From: Eurosta solidaginis
Taxonomy: Eukaryota > Arthropoda > Insecta > Diptera > Tephritidae
Assembly: GCF_040869045.1 (NCBI RefSeq)
Contig: NC_090323.1
Location: forward strand, 154,214,426-154,278,425
DNA: 64,000 nt
Direction: 5' to 3'
A program made the translations under genes and the position numbers. This document shows positions 33,707 to 44,301 of the stretch, one piece after another; the stretch's first letter is position 1, and each line of letters starts with the position of its first letter. A model generated the notes under the pieces. That model worked only from the letters and a program-made list of their open reading frames with translations. It was not told the origin of the DNA and ran no database searches.

Positions 33707-34161
33707 TGTTCAAATGTTAAAAAAATTGTATTCTATTACTTATGGAAAAAAGTAAAGAAAATCTTAGCATTAACTATTAAATTTTTTCAAGAATTTTATG
33801 CGCCGCATGCGATAATTGAATGTCATACGGTGGACTTTTTCGTAAAAAATTTTTTGAGGTCATAAATACAAAAAAAATATATTTTTTAGATGTTGCAGTG
33901 GAACAAATGTTCAAGCATATTTATATTTATGTATTGAGATGAATTTTATTATTTATGAATTTTCCGGTGAATCAATTTACTATCTTTACAATTTTTTGAT
34001 CGTTAACAATAACTCAGCCACTGTGAAACATAAAAATATTATGTTCTGTTTTTTTGTTTGTTTGAAAACGCTGATTTGATAAGCCATTAATGTTATTCTA
34101 TGCATGCCTTTGATTTTTGTTTTGCTATCGGCATCATTGATTAAATTTTTGTACATACATA
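33707..34161. other. Unassigned left flank of the Ty3 element
   Basis: AT-rich, no recognisable feature. Its last four bases, CATA (34158-34161), are the left target duplication of the retrotransposon. Confidence 0.5.
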
Positions 34162-34593
34162 TTTAAGATGTCCATTTTGGACACCATGAAAATGTTCTGC
34201 CCACACACACTCGCCGCTATGCGCACACTTACTTCCTTTTGAGTTTCCTTTTTTAAATAAATGTTTATTTTAATGTTTTAAATTTAATTGTTTTTATTTA
34301 CAACTTGGTTCTTTACACGTTTTAGTTTCTTCTTAGTTTCTAGTTTTAACTTTAATTTAATTTCTCTAGTCACTTATTTTTTTCACTTTAATTTTCGTGT
34401 CTCTCATTTACCGGTTCTATATCAACTCTAAAAATATGTACCCACGCTGCGTTGCCATTTTTCCATCTCTCTCAATACCATTGCCACTGCTGAGTGCAAT
34501 TGGCATTGCTGTTCAGCAACAGCTGACGGCGATGCCACTTGCACGCAGGGGTGTGTTTTGTTGCGTAAAGGCGGGTAACGCAATGCGGTTATA
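34162..34593 (-). repeat. 3' LTR of the Ty3 element
   Basis: Matches 41796-42227 base for base on reading. In element orientation it starts TATAACCGC and ends CATCTTAAA, without the usual TG...CA ends. A hairpin TGTCCA-AAA-TGGACA lies just inside its end (34171-34185). AATAAA signals near 34256 may serve for polyadenylation. Confidence 0.93.
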
Positions 34594-34605
34594 CCACCCT
34601 TCCTT
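34594..34605 (-). promoter_or_regulatory. Polypurine tract
   Basis: On the minus strand AAGGAAGGGTGG lies directly against the start of the 3' LTR, the position and composition expected of the plus-strand primer. This placement fixes the LTR start at TATAACC. Confidence 0.85.
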
Positions 34606-35038
34606 AGAAAAAGAAGAATCTGACAAGTTGATCAGATTTGTCATATTCTTCTTGTTCTCATGACTTTCAAATTGTTTTGGTTGAATGAATGTATGATATT
34701 AGGGTGTTCCTCCCCTTTTTTCTCATTCGTTCAATCGGAACAATTTTTTTCCTTTCACATATGAAATTAAGTTAATATTAATTTAATTACTTACATGTAA
34801 TTTGTTTTCTAATTTCTATTGCACTAAATTAATGTATTATATATATTTATTACAAATAGTGCGTGCATATTAATTTTTGATTTTATTTACATGCAAATTA
34901 AAAAAAATTTTTTTTTTTTTTGTTTTTGTATATTAATATTAATATAAATTTTAATTTGATATTTCATGCTTTAATAACAAAGTACTGAAAATTTAAAATT
35001 AATTACAAGCTAGTTTGTAAATTTATATGAGAAAAAAT
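34606..35038 (-). other. 3' non-coding region of the Ty3 element
   Basis: AT-rich with long T and A runs. No env-like frame. It fills the space between the pol stop and the polypurine tract. Confidence 0.8.
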
Positions 35039-38000
35039 TCAGTTAACCTTATTGATTCGGTTTTTGTGAACGGTTTTTTCCTTTTTATTTACTTCATCAA
35101 AAACCGTAACATTAACTCCATCAATTTTTGTGACTATATATGGTCCTTGGTAAATGCTTTCATGCTTATTTCTAGGTTCTTTTTGTATTACTACCTTATC
35201 GTTTATATTAATAGCTAACGGACGCGCCCTCTTATCATAAAGATCCTTATTTTTAACTTTATGTTTATTAATTAAATCTTTTGCTAATTTATGCGTTTTT
35301 TGTAGTCTATATTTTACTTCTTTTGCATAACTTTCAACATTGTAAATTGGATCGATTTGTTCCTTTTGAACTTCATTTGGTAAGGTAACATTTCTACCGA
35401 ATACTAATTCGTATGGAGTGAATCCATTATCAAAAACTGTACTAGGAGTTGTATTATGCAAAAATGTAAAATATTTCAAATAAACGTCCCATTCGGGGAA
35501 GTTATCATTTAAAAAAGCTCGTAAATATTCATTAAACACCCGATGATTTCTTTCAATTGTACCTAGGGTTTCATGATGGTAAGCTGTAGAAAAATTATGT
35601 TCGATTTTTAGGAGTTTGGTTAATTCAGAGAAAATTTCGTTTTTATATTCGGTTCCTAAATCGGTTTTAATTGATTTCATTATGCCATAAATGAGGATGA
35701 AGCTTTCAAAAATGGCTGTTGCAATTGTTTTTGCTGTCTTATCAGGGACTGATATGGTAACAAGGTATTTGCTAAAGTCGCACATAATGGTAACCGCGAA
35801 CCTATTCCCATTATTCGACTCAGGCAAAGGTCCTATTGTATCTACAACTACGACATCGAAAGGTTTGCAGGGTGTTGGTGTAAGCACTAAATGTTCTTTG
35901 GTTTTTGGCTTGACTTTATTCAAAAGGCATTTTTTGCAATTTTTGACGTATGTGGCAATATCACGGGTCATACCTTTCCAATAATATTTCGTACGTATTT
36001 TTGCGTAAAGCTTTTTATTTCCGCAGTGACCTCCTGATATCGGGTCATTGTGGTAAATTTCCATTAATTTAAGTTTCTTGTCGTTGTCTGTAACTGTTTC
36101 GACAGGTTCTATTAATAGTATTTTTAAATTTTTTAGAATTGAATTTCCTGTATTTTTAAAATTTGAAATAGAAAAATATTTAAATATTTGATCATCTTTT
36201 TGCCATTCTACTTTCTTAACGTTGTGTTTACCAGCTTCTTTTTCAAGCTTCAAAAGTAATTCATCTAATTGCATTATTTTGTTAGTACACACAATATTAA
36301 GTAACTCGAGTTTTTTATGTTTTAAATGCGCATATATTTTTAAATTGATTTTATCATTATCGTTGTCATGACATATTTGGCTTTTTATCCTATGGATTTT
36401 CTTGGAAAAATTATATGAAAATTTGTCGAATACCTGTAATTTGACATTATCTTCGTTTACGTCTTCAGCCGATTGTTGTAATTGTTCGTGACGTTTCGTC
36501 ATAGACCTCGTCTGTACCGCTAAAATTTGATTATTGGAATTTTTTAGTTCTTGGATTGAAATTCGCGATAATGCGTCTGCACCTACGTTAGATTTTCCTT
36601 TAATATATTCTATGGTAAAATTATATTCGGACAGTTCCAAACGTATTCTGGAAAGTTTCGACGACGGATCTTTCATATTAAATAGATAAACTAGTGGACG
36701 ATGATCTGATTTAACTTTGAAGTGAGTGCCATAAATATATGGACGAAATTGCTTTATTGCAAAATATATTGCCAAAAGTTCTAATTCTATTATTGCTTTA
36801 TTTTGTTCTGATTTGCTAAAGGATTTTGAAGCAAAACAAATTGGCAAGTCGTTACCGTTATGATTTTGACTCAGTATCGCACCACACCCTAATTTTGAAG
36901 CATCAACCGTAATTAAAAATTCTTTGGTGAAATCTGGATATTGTAAAAGTTTTGGAGAAACCAGACTTTTTCTTAGTTTTTCGAAAGCTAACTCACATGC
37001 CGTATCCCAATTAAATTCAACCTTCTTTCTACTCAAACGATTCAGTGGAGCTGCTAAAGAAGCGAAATTTGGGATAAATCTCCTATAATAATTTGCAAAT
37101 GCCACGAATCTTCGGACAGCATCTTTATCGCGTGGCTTAGGATACCTTTTAATTGCTTCAATTTTTGAATCGTCTGGTAGCAAACCATTTGCTGAGCATT
37201 TATGCCCTAAGAAAGTTACTTCAGGTCTAAGAAAATTACACTTTTTTGGGTTAAGTCGCAAGTTGAACTTCCTACAGGTTTCGAAAACTTTTTTTAGATT
37301 ATTGAGATGATGTGCTTCGCTACATCCGATTACTATTATATCGTCTACATACATAAAGGCTTGGTTGGGTGAAATACCAGAAAATGCAATTGACATCATT
37401 CTTGAAAATGAATTTGGAGCTACGTTAAGACCAAATGGTAAAACCTTCCATCGAAAAGCTCCGCGGTCAGTACTAAAAGATGTTATGTCTCTTGAATCTT
37501 TGTGAAGTGGGATTTGGTGAAAACCCGAAAAAAGATCTAATGTAGAAAAGAATTTCGCACGGCCAAGGTTATCTAAAATATCGTCTACACGTGCCAAAGG
37601 AAATTTATCGGCAATTAACTTTTTATTTACAGCCCTAAAGTCAACGCACATTCTATACGATTTTTGGCCATTTAGGTCTTTTTTCGGTACCAAAATCAAG
37701 GGACTATTATAATTCGAACAACTATTTTCAATCAGATCGTTTTCCAATAATTTATTAACTTGTTTATTGATTTCTTCACGTTGAGAATACGGTAGGCGGT
37801 AATTTTTAATGTATACTGGCGTCGTATCGTTTAGTCTTAGTTTTTGTTCATAAAAATTGTTGATTGTCATCTTATCATTGTCTAGCGCAAAAATATCGGA
37901 ATATTGTAAACATAAGTTAATAAGTTTGTTTTCAGCATAATTAGGTATTTGTTTTTCTAAAATGCTTTTAAGTTCTTTAATACGACTATCTTGCTTTACT

Positions 38001-38695
38001 GGATTATTAATTTTATAAACGTGATAATTAGAAAGTTTTTCGGTTTGAATGTTGTGGTTGTTTACGTATTTTACGCTATTTGTGGTGTTTATTACTTTAA
38101 TGATCGGATTACTAGTATCAACTATACATTTCGCTGTGAAAACACCGTCGGAAATCTCTTGAGAATCCACGAAAAGTGGTTCTGAGTCTTTTTTTAAAGC
38201 GAAAATTCTATAAACTTCGCAACGAGGTGGAATAACAAATGTATCGCTTTCCATTCCGTGATGGATGGGAAGTGCGATCTTTTCATTGCCTATCCAGAAG
38301 GAAATGCAATTTGTTGCATAGCTGATATCGCATTTATTTGTTTTTAGGAAATCCTTACCAAGTATTCCATCTGATGGAATGTTGAAATCATTGTCTACCA
38401 CATGCAACGTATGTTTGATATAAAAATTTGAAAAGTGTAAGTTAGTTGTAAAAGTACCTAATGTAGAAACTGTATCTGTAGTTACTCCAGTAATATTAAT
38501 TGTATCATTGTTGTTAATTGACAAATTTTTATTAAGAGAGGAAATTTTAATTAACGAAATGTCGGCTTGTGTATCGACTAGAAATGTACAAAATTTGTTA
38601 GAGCCAGTAATATTTATTTGTATAAAATCGGAATAATTTAAGTTAAGACAATAAACGTTTTTTGAAGAAAAATTGTGAGCTGAATCAGTTAGTAA
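35039..38695 (-). CDS. pol: Pol polyprotein: protease, reverse transcriptase, RNase H, integrase
   Basis: The frame opens at 38695, just after a stop at 38696-38698, giving about 1,218 codons with no interruption and no early AUG, so it is expected to be made by -1 frameshifting from gag. Residues below count from the in-frame TTG at 38524. The protease active-site segment lies upstream and reads FLVDTQADISLIK, with Gln where Gly is usual. GILGKDFL follows at 53-60. RT: LDLFSGFHQ at 329, LPFGL at 362, YVDD at 392-395. RNase H: D541, E581, D607 and D650. Integrase: HHCC at H825, H833, C863, C866, then D895, D955 and E991, a perfect D-D35-E. A GPY/F-type QGPYIV is at 1126. It copies element RNA to DNA and inserts it in chromosomes. 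Confidence 0.95.
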   Translation of the reverse strand, partial: LLTDSAHNFSSKNVYCLNLNYSDFIQINITGSNKFCTFLVDTQADISLIKISSLNKNLSINNNDTINITGVTTDTVSTLGTFTTNLHFSNFYIKHTLHVVDNDFNIPSDGILGKDFLKTNKCDISYATNCISFWIGNEKIALPIHHGMESDTFVIPPRCEVYRIFALKKDSEPLFVDSQEISDGVFTAKCIVDTSNPIIKVINTTNSVKYVNNHNIQTEKLSNYHVYKINNPVKQDSRIKELKSILEKQIPNYAENKLINLCLQYSDIFALDNDKMTINNFYEQKLRLNDTTPVYIKNYRLPYSQREEINKQVNKLLENDLIENSCSNYNSPLILVPKKDLNGQKSYRMCVDFRAVNKKLIADKFPLARVDDILDNLGRAKFFSTLDLFSGFHQIPLHKDSRDITSFSTDRGAFRWKVLPFGLNVAPNSFSRMMSIAFSGISPNQAFMYVDDIIVIGCSEAHHLNNLKKVFETCRKFNLRLNPKKCNFLRPEVTFLGHKCSANGLLPDDSKIEAIKRYPKPRDKDAVRRFVAFANYYRRFIPNFASLAAPLNRLSRKKVEFNWDTACELAFEKLRKSLVSPKLLQYPDFTKEFLITVDASKLGCGAILSQNHNGNDLPICFASKSFSKSEQNKAIIELELLAIYFAIKQFRPYIYGTHFKVKSDHRPLVYLFNMKDPSSKLSRIRLELSEYNFTIEYIKGKSNVGADALSRISIQELKNSNNQILAVQTRSMTKRHEQLQQSAEDVNEDNVKLQVFDKFSYNFSKKIHRIKSQICHDNDNDKINLKIYAHLKHKKLELLNIVCTNKIMQLDELLLKLEKEAGKHNVKKVEWQKDDQIFKYFSISNFKNTGNSILKNLKILLIEPVETVTDNDKKLKLMEIYHNDPISGGHCGNKKLYAKIRTKYYWKGMTRDIATYVKNCKKCLLNKVKPKTKEHLVLTPTPCKPFDVVVVDTIGPLPESNNGNRFAVTIMCDFSKYLVTISVPDKTAKTIATAIFESFILIYGIMKSIKTDLGTEYKNEIFSELTKLLKIEHNFSTAYHHETLGTIERNHRVFNEYLRAFLNDNFPEWDVYLKYFTFLHNTTPSTVFDNGFTPYELVFGRNVTLPNEVQKEQIDPIYNVESYAKEVKYRLQKTHKLAKDLINKHKVKNKDLYDKRARPLAININDKVVIQKEPRNKHESIYQGPYIVTKIDGVNVTVFDEVNKKEKTVHKNRINKVN

Positions 38696-39894
38696 TTAGT
38701 CTCGTCCTCCCTCAGTGTTCGCTCCTGAGGGGCTTCCCTGTTTAAAGCCCGAACGCTTGCATTTCTAGCTCTATTATTGGATGTGTTAGAGCTGCTATTA
38801 TTGCTAGTACGACTATTGTTGCTATTATTATTATTGTTAGGCTGATTCCTATTTCCGCCGCTGGAACGGAAATTTTGCCTTTGATTGCCGCGATTGAAGT
38901 TGTTGCCATAGTTACTGTTACTAAAGGATGGTCTATTTTGTCTATAATTGTTAAAGTTACGATTTTGATTTTGGAAATTTCGACCTCGGTTATTACTTTG
39001 AAAATTTCTAAAATTGTTATTGTTCCGCGCTCTAAATGCCAAAACTTGACGTTCTTTTATTTCATTTGATTGCTCTACAATCAGTTTGGCTACTACGTCC
39101 TTGGAATCAGAAAAATTGGTTGAAGCAAGGATTGATTTTACTAAACTGGTTTTTGCGTTCAATCGGCAAACGTTAACTGTTTGCTCGATGGCCATTTCAC
39201 GGGCTTTGGTCTGAGTAATCCCTTCGATAATGAGCGAACGCTCTAAAGCATCAGACAATTCCTCAACGCGTTTTGCAAAATCGGTGTAATTATTATTATT
39301 AACTTGCAAAGCTGCAAATTTTCCGGCCACAACTTTGGAGTTGTCGGGTTTTATACGGTTACGTAGTGCTATTTTTATATCGTTAACTGAAAGTACTTGA
39401 GTTGGTATCGCTTCTCGAGCTTTACCATCGAGTTTGGATTTAATATATGAAATACAAATGCTAGTTAAATTTTCGTCGACAAATTGTTCGATTAACTCAA
39501 TTTTAGTAATGAAAGATTCGAGACCTAGGGGCTCACCGCTATAATTTTCACGCATAATACCAGCACATATGCCGATAAACGTTCTTTTTTCTTCCGGAGT
39601 CGCCATATTTGTATCGGAATTAGGAGGATTTGGAATACTTGTTTCGGGCAATTCCTCAAATCCGTGAAATTCTCCGGACAAAGAAAGTCTAACAACAAGG
39701 TTTTTGATTGTATTGGGCGAATATGTGGTTGAGCCTTCGGAAACTGGGCTTTTAAAATTGAGATTTTCGGAATCGGAACTTTCGGAATTAAAATTTTTGG
39801 AATTGGAATCTGAATTTTTGGAATTTTCGGAATTGTCGGAATCTGAGTTTTGTTCTGAAATTCTAGGAACCACTTTTTGATTTCTAAGGAACAT
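38689..39894 (-). CDS. gag: Gag protein of the Ty3 element
   Basis: 401 codons, AUG at 39892-39894. Residues 1-60 are rich in Ser, Asn and Asp. The middle (about 100-290) is the presumed capsid region (KRTFIGICAGIMRENYSGEP, then GLESFITKIELIEQFVDENL). The last 100 residues are rich in Asn and Arg with repeated NNRGRNFQNQNRNFNNYR-like text, and there is no CCHC zinc knuckle, as in several insect Ty3 families. It should form the particle shell and bind RNA. The stop TAA is 38689-38691. The pol frame is -1 to gag and overlaps its end by only 7 bases including the stop. Confidence 0.9.
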   Translation of the reverse strand: MFLRNQKVVPRISEQNSDSDNSENSKNSDSNSKNFNSESSDSENLNFKSPVSEGSTTYSPNTIKNLVVRLSLSGEFHGFEELPETSIPNPPNSDTNMATPEEKRTFIGICAGIMRENYSGEPLGLESFITKIELIEQFVDENLTSICISYIKSKLDGKAREAIPTQVLSVNDIKIALRNRIKPDNSKVVAGKFAALQVNNNNYTDFAKRVEELSDALERSLIIEGITQTKAREMAIEQTVNVCRLNAKTSLVKSILASTNFSDSKDVVAKLIVEQSNEIKERQVLAFRARNNNNFRNFQSNNRGRNFQNQNRNFNNYRQNRPSFSNSNYGNNFNRGNQRQNFRSSGGNRNQPNNNNNSNNSRTSNNSSSNTSNNRARNASVRALNREAPQERTLREDETNY

Positions 39895-41783
39895 ATGTAG
39901 TAGGAAGCAAAGAAGAAATATTTAAACTAATTAGAGTCGAATTTGTAGAAATTGCTTACGAAAATTTAACAGAAATTGAAATTGAATTGAATGTTGATGT
40001 GAAATTGAAAGAATTATCCGGCAATTTAATGAAAGACTGAATATTTAATAATAAATTGAATGTATATTGAAGTAATTTAATTTAAATTGCTTTTAAAGGA
40101 AAATATTTTAATTTGATAAAAGGACTTGGCTGTTGATAACGGACGCACCGCTTTATTAAAAAGATTTCAATGTGTTTGTGCTTTTACGGACGCACCGTTT
40201 TTGTTTAAAATTGTATGGTTTTATTTTTATAGATACGGGCGCACCGCATCTTTTCAAAATTTGTATTACGAATATCCTCGGACGCACCGGGATTAAAAAA
40301 AATGTCATTGGTTTTGTACGGAACCACCGTTTACGCAAAAAAAAAATCTTTTTGGTTAATTACGGAACCACCGTTTACGCAAAAAAAATTATGTATGTTT
40401 GTTTACGGTTTTATTTTGTTTATGTCCAAAAAAAAAAATCCCATATTTCTTAAGTATGTAAGATTACTCAAAAATTAAATTTTTCACCTCTGATTTATAT
40501 ATCAGGGGCTTCATATCAAAACACGATAAATGCAATCGACAAAAAAAAATTTTGTGAAGTTAGAAAAAAATTTGCAAAAAGTATTGATCTGGTGAAAAAC
40601 ACAATGTTTGCTGACCATCTTAGGTAGGCTAGTCTCACAATTCTCAAAATTAGATATTCGCATGAGAATAAGATTATGTCAAAATTCCGAAAAAAATATT
40701 TGTATGTACACTTATGGGCTTGATTTGAAGCTCCTCAAATGTTCTATCTATTTAGCAATATATTATTCATATTCACAAGAATATTTAATGTATTTGTTGT
40801 AGTTTATGTATAAAAGGTAAAAAAAGTCGTAAATTTTAGTATGTAATTAATATGGCAGTTACTGAAATATGTATGCAATTTGAAATGATTATTTTGAATG
40901 GTCGCAAGTAGAAAATGCGAAATTTTAGTTATAAAAGTTTAATAAATTCGATATAGGTGTAGTTCATCAAAATTTTAAAATTTAAAGTTACAAATTCCAA
41001 AAAGTTATACATACATACATATTTTTGCCGAATGATACTGCTTTATGCTGCTGCTATTAACGCTGCTTCGCTTCCGAATTGCTGACCGAATTCAGCTGCT
41101 GCTCCTAGGGTTTGCCTCTGCTGCTGGTTTTCTTCTGCCGCTTTATAAGTCGTTGGTTAGCATACTTGTTGTTTTATGTATCATGTTATACTTGTAGTTT
41201 TGTGGTGTTATTTACGCCGTTATACTTGTCGTGGCGTGTTTTTGTACAATTGAAATATGGTCTGATGCTCCGTTATTTTGCGTATTGGGTTTTTGGTACA
41301 GCCCCAACCCATGATTGTCATATGTATGTATGCATTTTTTGTAACTTTTGCATTTTTTGAGAGTTTTATATATTTTTGTAAGTGTTTTTATAGTTTTTAA
41401 AGAACATTTTTTTTTTGTGTAGTTTTTCGTTTTTAAATTTTTTGTAAGATTTTTGCATTTTTATATTTTTTTGTAGGGTTTTTGTAAGTTTTGTATTTTT
41501 TTTTGTTTTTTGATTTTTATGGTTTTTTTTTTGTAGATTTTTAAATTTTATGTAAATTAAATTGTAATTCTTTAGGAAAAACTGTATTTGTTTAGTTCAT
41601 TTTTAATTAAATTTTTGAATTTTAAGTTACGATTTAAATTTTTTAAGATTTTAAGTTTTTCTTTTTGATTTTTTGTGTATATGTTGTAATTTTGTTAATA
41701 TTTAATTTTTTTGATTTTTGCACTTTAATTAGTGCCTGTTCGGAGGCTTGAATGGCCACTCGCCGCACTTGCAGGCCTTCGGC
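39895..41783 (-). promoter_or_regulatory. Long 5' leader of the Ty3 element
   Basis: About 1.9 kb from primer site to gag with no long conserved frame. It contains long T/A runs (41400-41560), a CTGCTG-rich patch (41040-41110) and the periodic CGG-CCACCG/CGCACCG motif block at 40140-40373. A leader of this size normally carries packaging signals and may affect transcription. Confidence 0.8.
40140..40373 (-). repeat. Six 11-bp motifs about 45 bp apart in the Ty3 leader
   Basis: On the plus strand CGGACGCACCG starts at 40140, 40187 and 40279, CGGGCGCACCG at 40236, and CGGAACCACCG at 40319 and 40363. Steps are 47, 49, 43, 40 and 44 bases. The spacers are AT-rich and contain T- and A-runs. The GC-rich motif is kept while the spacers differ, which suggests a protein-binding array. 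Confidence 0.9.
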
Positions 41784-41795
41784 CCACGGTCGCCA
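41784..41795 (-). promoter_or_regulatory. Primer binding site, tRNA-Arg-like
   Basis: On the minus strand TGGCGACCGTGG follows the 5' LTR immediately. The first 11 bases equal the primer site I recall for 412 and mdg1, which use tRNA-Arg. This also fixes the LTR end at CTTAAA. Confidence 0.8.
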
Positions 41796-42227
41796 TTTAA
41801 GATGTCCATTTTGGACACCATGAAAATGTTCTGCCCACACACACTCGCCGCTATGCGCACACTTACTTCCTTTTGAGTTTCCTTTTTTAAATAAATGTTT
41901 ATTTTAATGTTTTAAATTTAATTGTTTTTATTTACAACTTGGTTCTTTACACGTTTTAGTTTCTTCTTAGTTTCTAGTTTTAACTTTAATTTAATTTCTC
42001 TAGTCACTTATTTTTTTCACTTTAATTTTCGTGTCTCTCATTTACCGGTTCTATATCAACTCTAAAAATATGTACCCACGCTGCGTTGCCATTTTTCCAT
42101 CTCTCTCAATACCATTGCCACTGCTGAGTGCAATTGGCATTGCTGTTCAGCAACAGCTGACGGCGATGCCACTTGCACGCAGGGGTGTGTTTTGTTGCGT
42201 AAAGGCGGGTAACGCAATGCGGTTATA
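41796..42227 (-). repeat. 5' LTR of the Ty3 element
   Basis: The counterpart of 34162-34593 with no difference seen. In element orientation it begins TATAACCGC at 42227 and ends CTTAAA at 41796. It should contain the promoter, but no strong TATA box is visible in the sense direction other than the AT-rich middle. Confidence 0.93.
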
Positions 42228-42419
42228 CATAGTTAAAATTTTATTTCGTTTTTGTCTAACTTATTGAACTACATATACATAAATGCGCATTAAAGCGTAT
42301 CTACTGCTGAGAAGAATATCACATCATCCCGTTAGCATTTCGTAAATAACCTATCTCAGATCGGGGTCGGGTCGTTGGGTTCACCGTCAACGCGGATAAG
42401 ACGGATATGTAAACAATGT

Positions 42420-42715
42420 GTTACAAAAAGGCACGCTTACTTTAAGGTACAAGGTCCTGAACTAGATCAGGCCTAAGTTAGGCGGCGTGAATCTGCCGCT
42501 GAAACCTTGCAAAAAATATTCACGAACCATTCTAGGCAGTAAATTGTCAAGGAAAAGAGCAAAGAAGGCCTTAACGACACTTTATGCATGTAAAATAATG
42601 CTGGAGTTTACGTGGGGTATATCGCCCTCTCTGTCATTGGGTATTTAAAACGATTATGAAACCTATCCTATGCAATGGAGCCCTTGTTTTGTGGATATCC
42701 ACACAAAAAATAGCC
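42420..42715 (+). pseudogene. LINE reverse-transcriptase thumb fragment
   Basis: Broken plus-strand frames give KLSRKRAKKALTTLYACKIM, LEFTWGISPSL and MKPILCNGALVLW, which fit the post-palm region of I/R1/LOA-type reverse transcriptases (order K-A-LY-CK--L---WG--PS----Y---V-PIL-YGA-VLW). Many lesions. It lies between the Ty3 element and family A copy 3. Confidence 0.65.
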
Positions 42716-42804
42716 TCTCGCATAAACTAGAGGGGATATACAGGATATTAATACTTAACACTACGGGATCCCTGAAAACAGCCCCGATGGCTGCACCAAG
42801 GCAG

Positions 42805-42893
42805 CAGATTTTTCACCGAGAAGATTTTCATGTCAGAAATACACTTGGGGTGCTTGCCAAATCACTGCCAAGAGGCCACACTGACTATAAATC
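42805..42893 (-). mobile_element. SINE fragment, reverse
   Basis: The plus strand reads TTTTTCACCGAGAAGATTTTC and CAGAAATACACTTGGGGTGC, matching 18225-18290, the same part of the reversed SINE copy. Family A copy 3 adjoins it on the right. Confidence 0.65.
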
Positions 42894-44301
42894 TTTTTTT
42901 TATACTCAGTTGAGCAGAGCTCACAGAGTATATTAACTTTGATTGGATAACGGTTGGTTGTACAGGTAAAAAGGAATCGAGATAGATATAGACTTCCATA
43001 TATAAAAATCATCAGCATCGAAAAAAATTTGATTGAGCCATGTCCGTCCGTCCGTCCGTTAACACGATAACTTGAGTATATTTTGAGGTATCTTGATGAA
43101 ATTTGGTATATAGGTTCCTGAGCACTCATCTCAGATCGCTATTTAAAATGAACAATATCGGACTATAACCACGCCCACTTTTTCGATATCGAAAATTTCG
43201 AAAAACCGAAAAAGTGCAATAATTCATTACAAAAGACCGCTAAAGCGACGAAGCTTGGTAGATGCGTTGAACTTATGACTCAAAATAGAAAATTAGTAAA
43301 ATTTTGGACAATGGGCGTGGCACCGCCCACTTTTAAAAGAAGGTAATTTAAAACTTTTGCAAGCTGTAATTTGGCAGTCGTTGAAGATATCATGATGAAA
43401 TTTGGCAGGAACGTTACTCCTATTACTATATGTATGCTTAATAAAAACTAGCAAAATCGGAGAACGACCACGCCCACTTTTAAAAAAAAATTGTTTTTAA
43501 AGTAAAATTTTAACAAAAAATTTAATATCTTTACAGTATATAAGTAAATTATGTCAAGATTCAACTTCAGTAATGATATGGTGCAACAAAATACAAAAAT
43601 AAAAGAAAATTTAAAAATGGGCGTGGCTCCGCCCTTTTTCATTTAATTTGTCTAGGATACTTTTAACGCCATAAGTCGAACAAAAATTAACCAATCCTGT
43701 TGAAATTTGGTAGGGGCATAGATTTTATGGCGTTAACTGTTTTCTGTGAAAATGGGCGAAATCGGTTGATGTCACGCCCAGTTTTTATACACAGTCTTCC
43801 GTCTGTCCTTCCGCATGGCCGTTAACACGATAACTTGAGCAAAAATCGATATATCTTTACTAAACTCAGTTCACGTACTTATCTGAACTCACTTTATCTT
43901 GGTATGAAAAATGAACGAAATCCGACTATGACCACGCCCACTTTTTCGATATCGAAAATTACGAAGAATGAAAAAAATGCTATAATTCTATACCAAATAC
44001 GAAAAAAGGGATGAAATATGGTAAGGTAATTGGATTCTTTTATTGACGCGAAATATTACTTTAGAAAAAACTTTATAAAATGGTTGTGACACCTACCATA
44101 TTAAGTAGAAGAAAATGAAAAAGTTCTGCAGGGCGAAATAAAAAACCCTTAAAATATTGGCAGGTATTACATATATAAATAAATTAGCGGTATCCAACAG
44201 ATGATGTTCTGGATCACCCTGGTCCACATTTTGGTCGATATCTGGAAAACGCCTTCACATATACAACTACCACCACTCCCTTTTAAAACTCTCATTAATA
44301 C

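Larger units (their letters stand above)
34162..42227 (-). mobile_element. Ty3-type LTR retrotransposon, apparently intact, no env
   Basis: 8,066 bp on the minus strand with 432-bp LTRs that I read as identical, and CATA duplicated on both sides (34158-34161, 42228-42231). Order from its 5' end: LTR, tRNA-Arg-like primer site, 1.9-kb leader with a periodic motif, gag, pol in the -1 frame (protease, RT, RNase H, integrase), 430-bp 3' region, polypurine tract, LTR. Identical LTRs point to recent insertion. Pol sequence and primer type suggest the 412/mdg1 neighbourhood. An env gene is absent, since only AT-rich non-coding DNA lies between pol and the 3' LTR. The clade placement is inference. 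Confidence 0.93.

Noticed and set aside
34606..35038. env gene downstream of pol
   Set aside because: Only AT-rich non-coding DNA fits in this 430-bp gap. No envelope-like frame.
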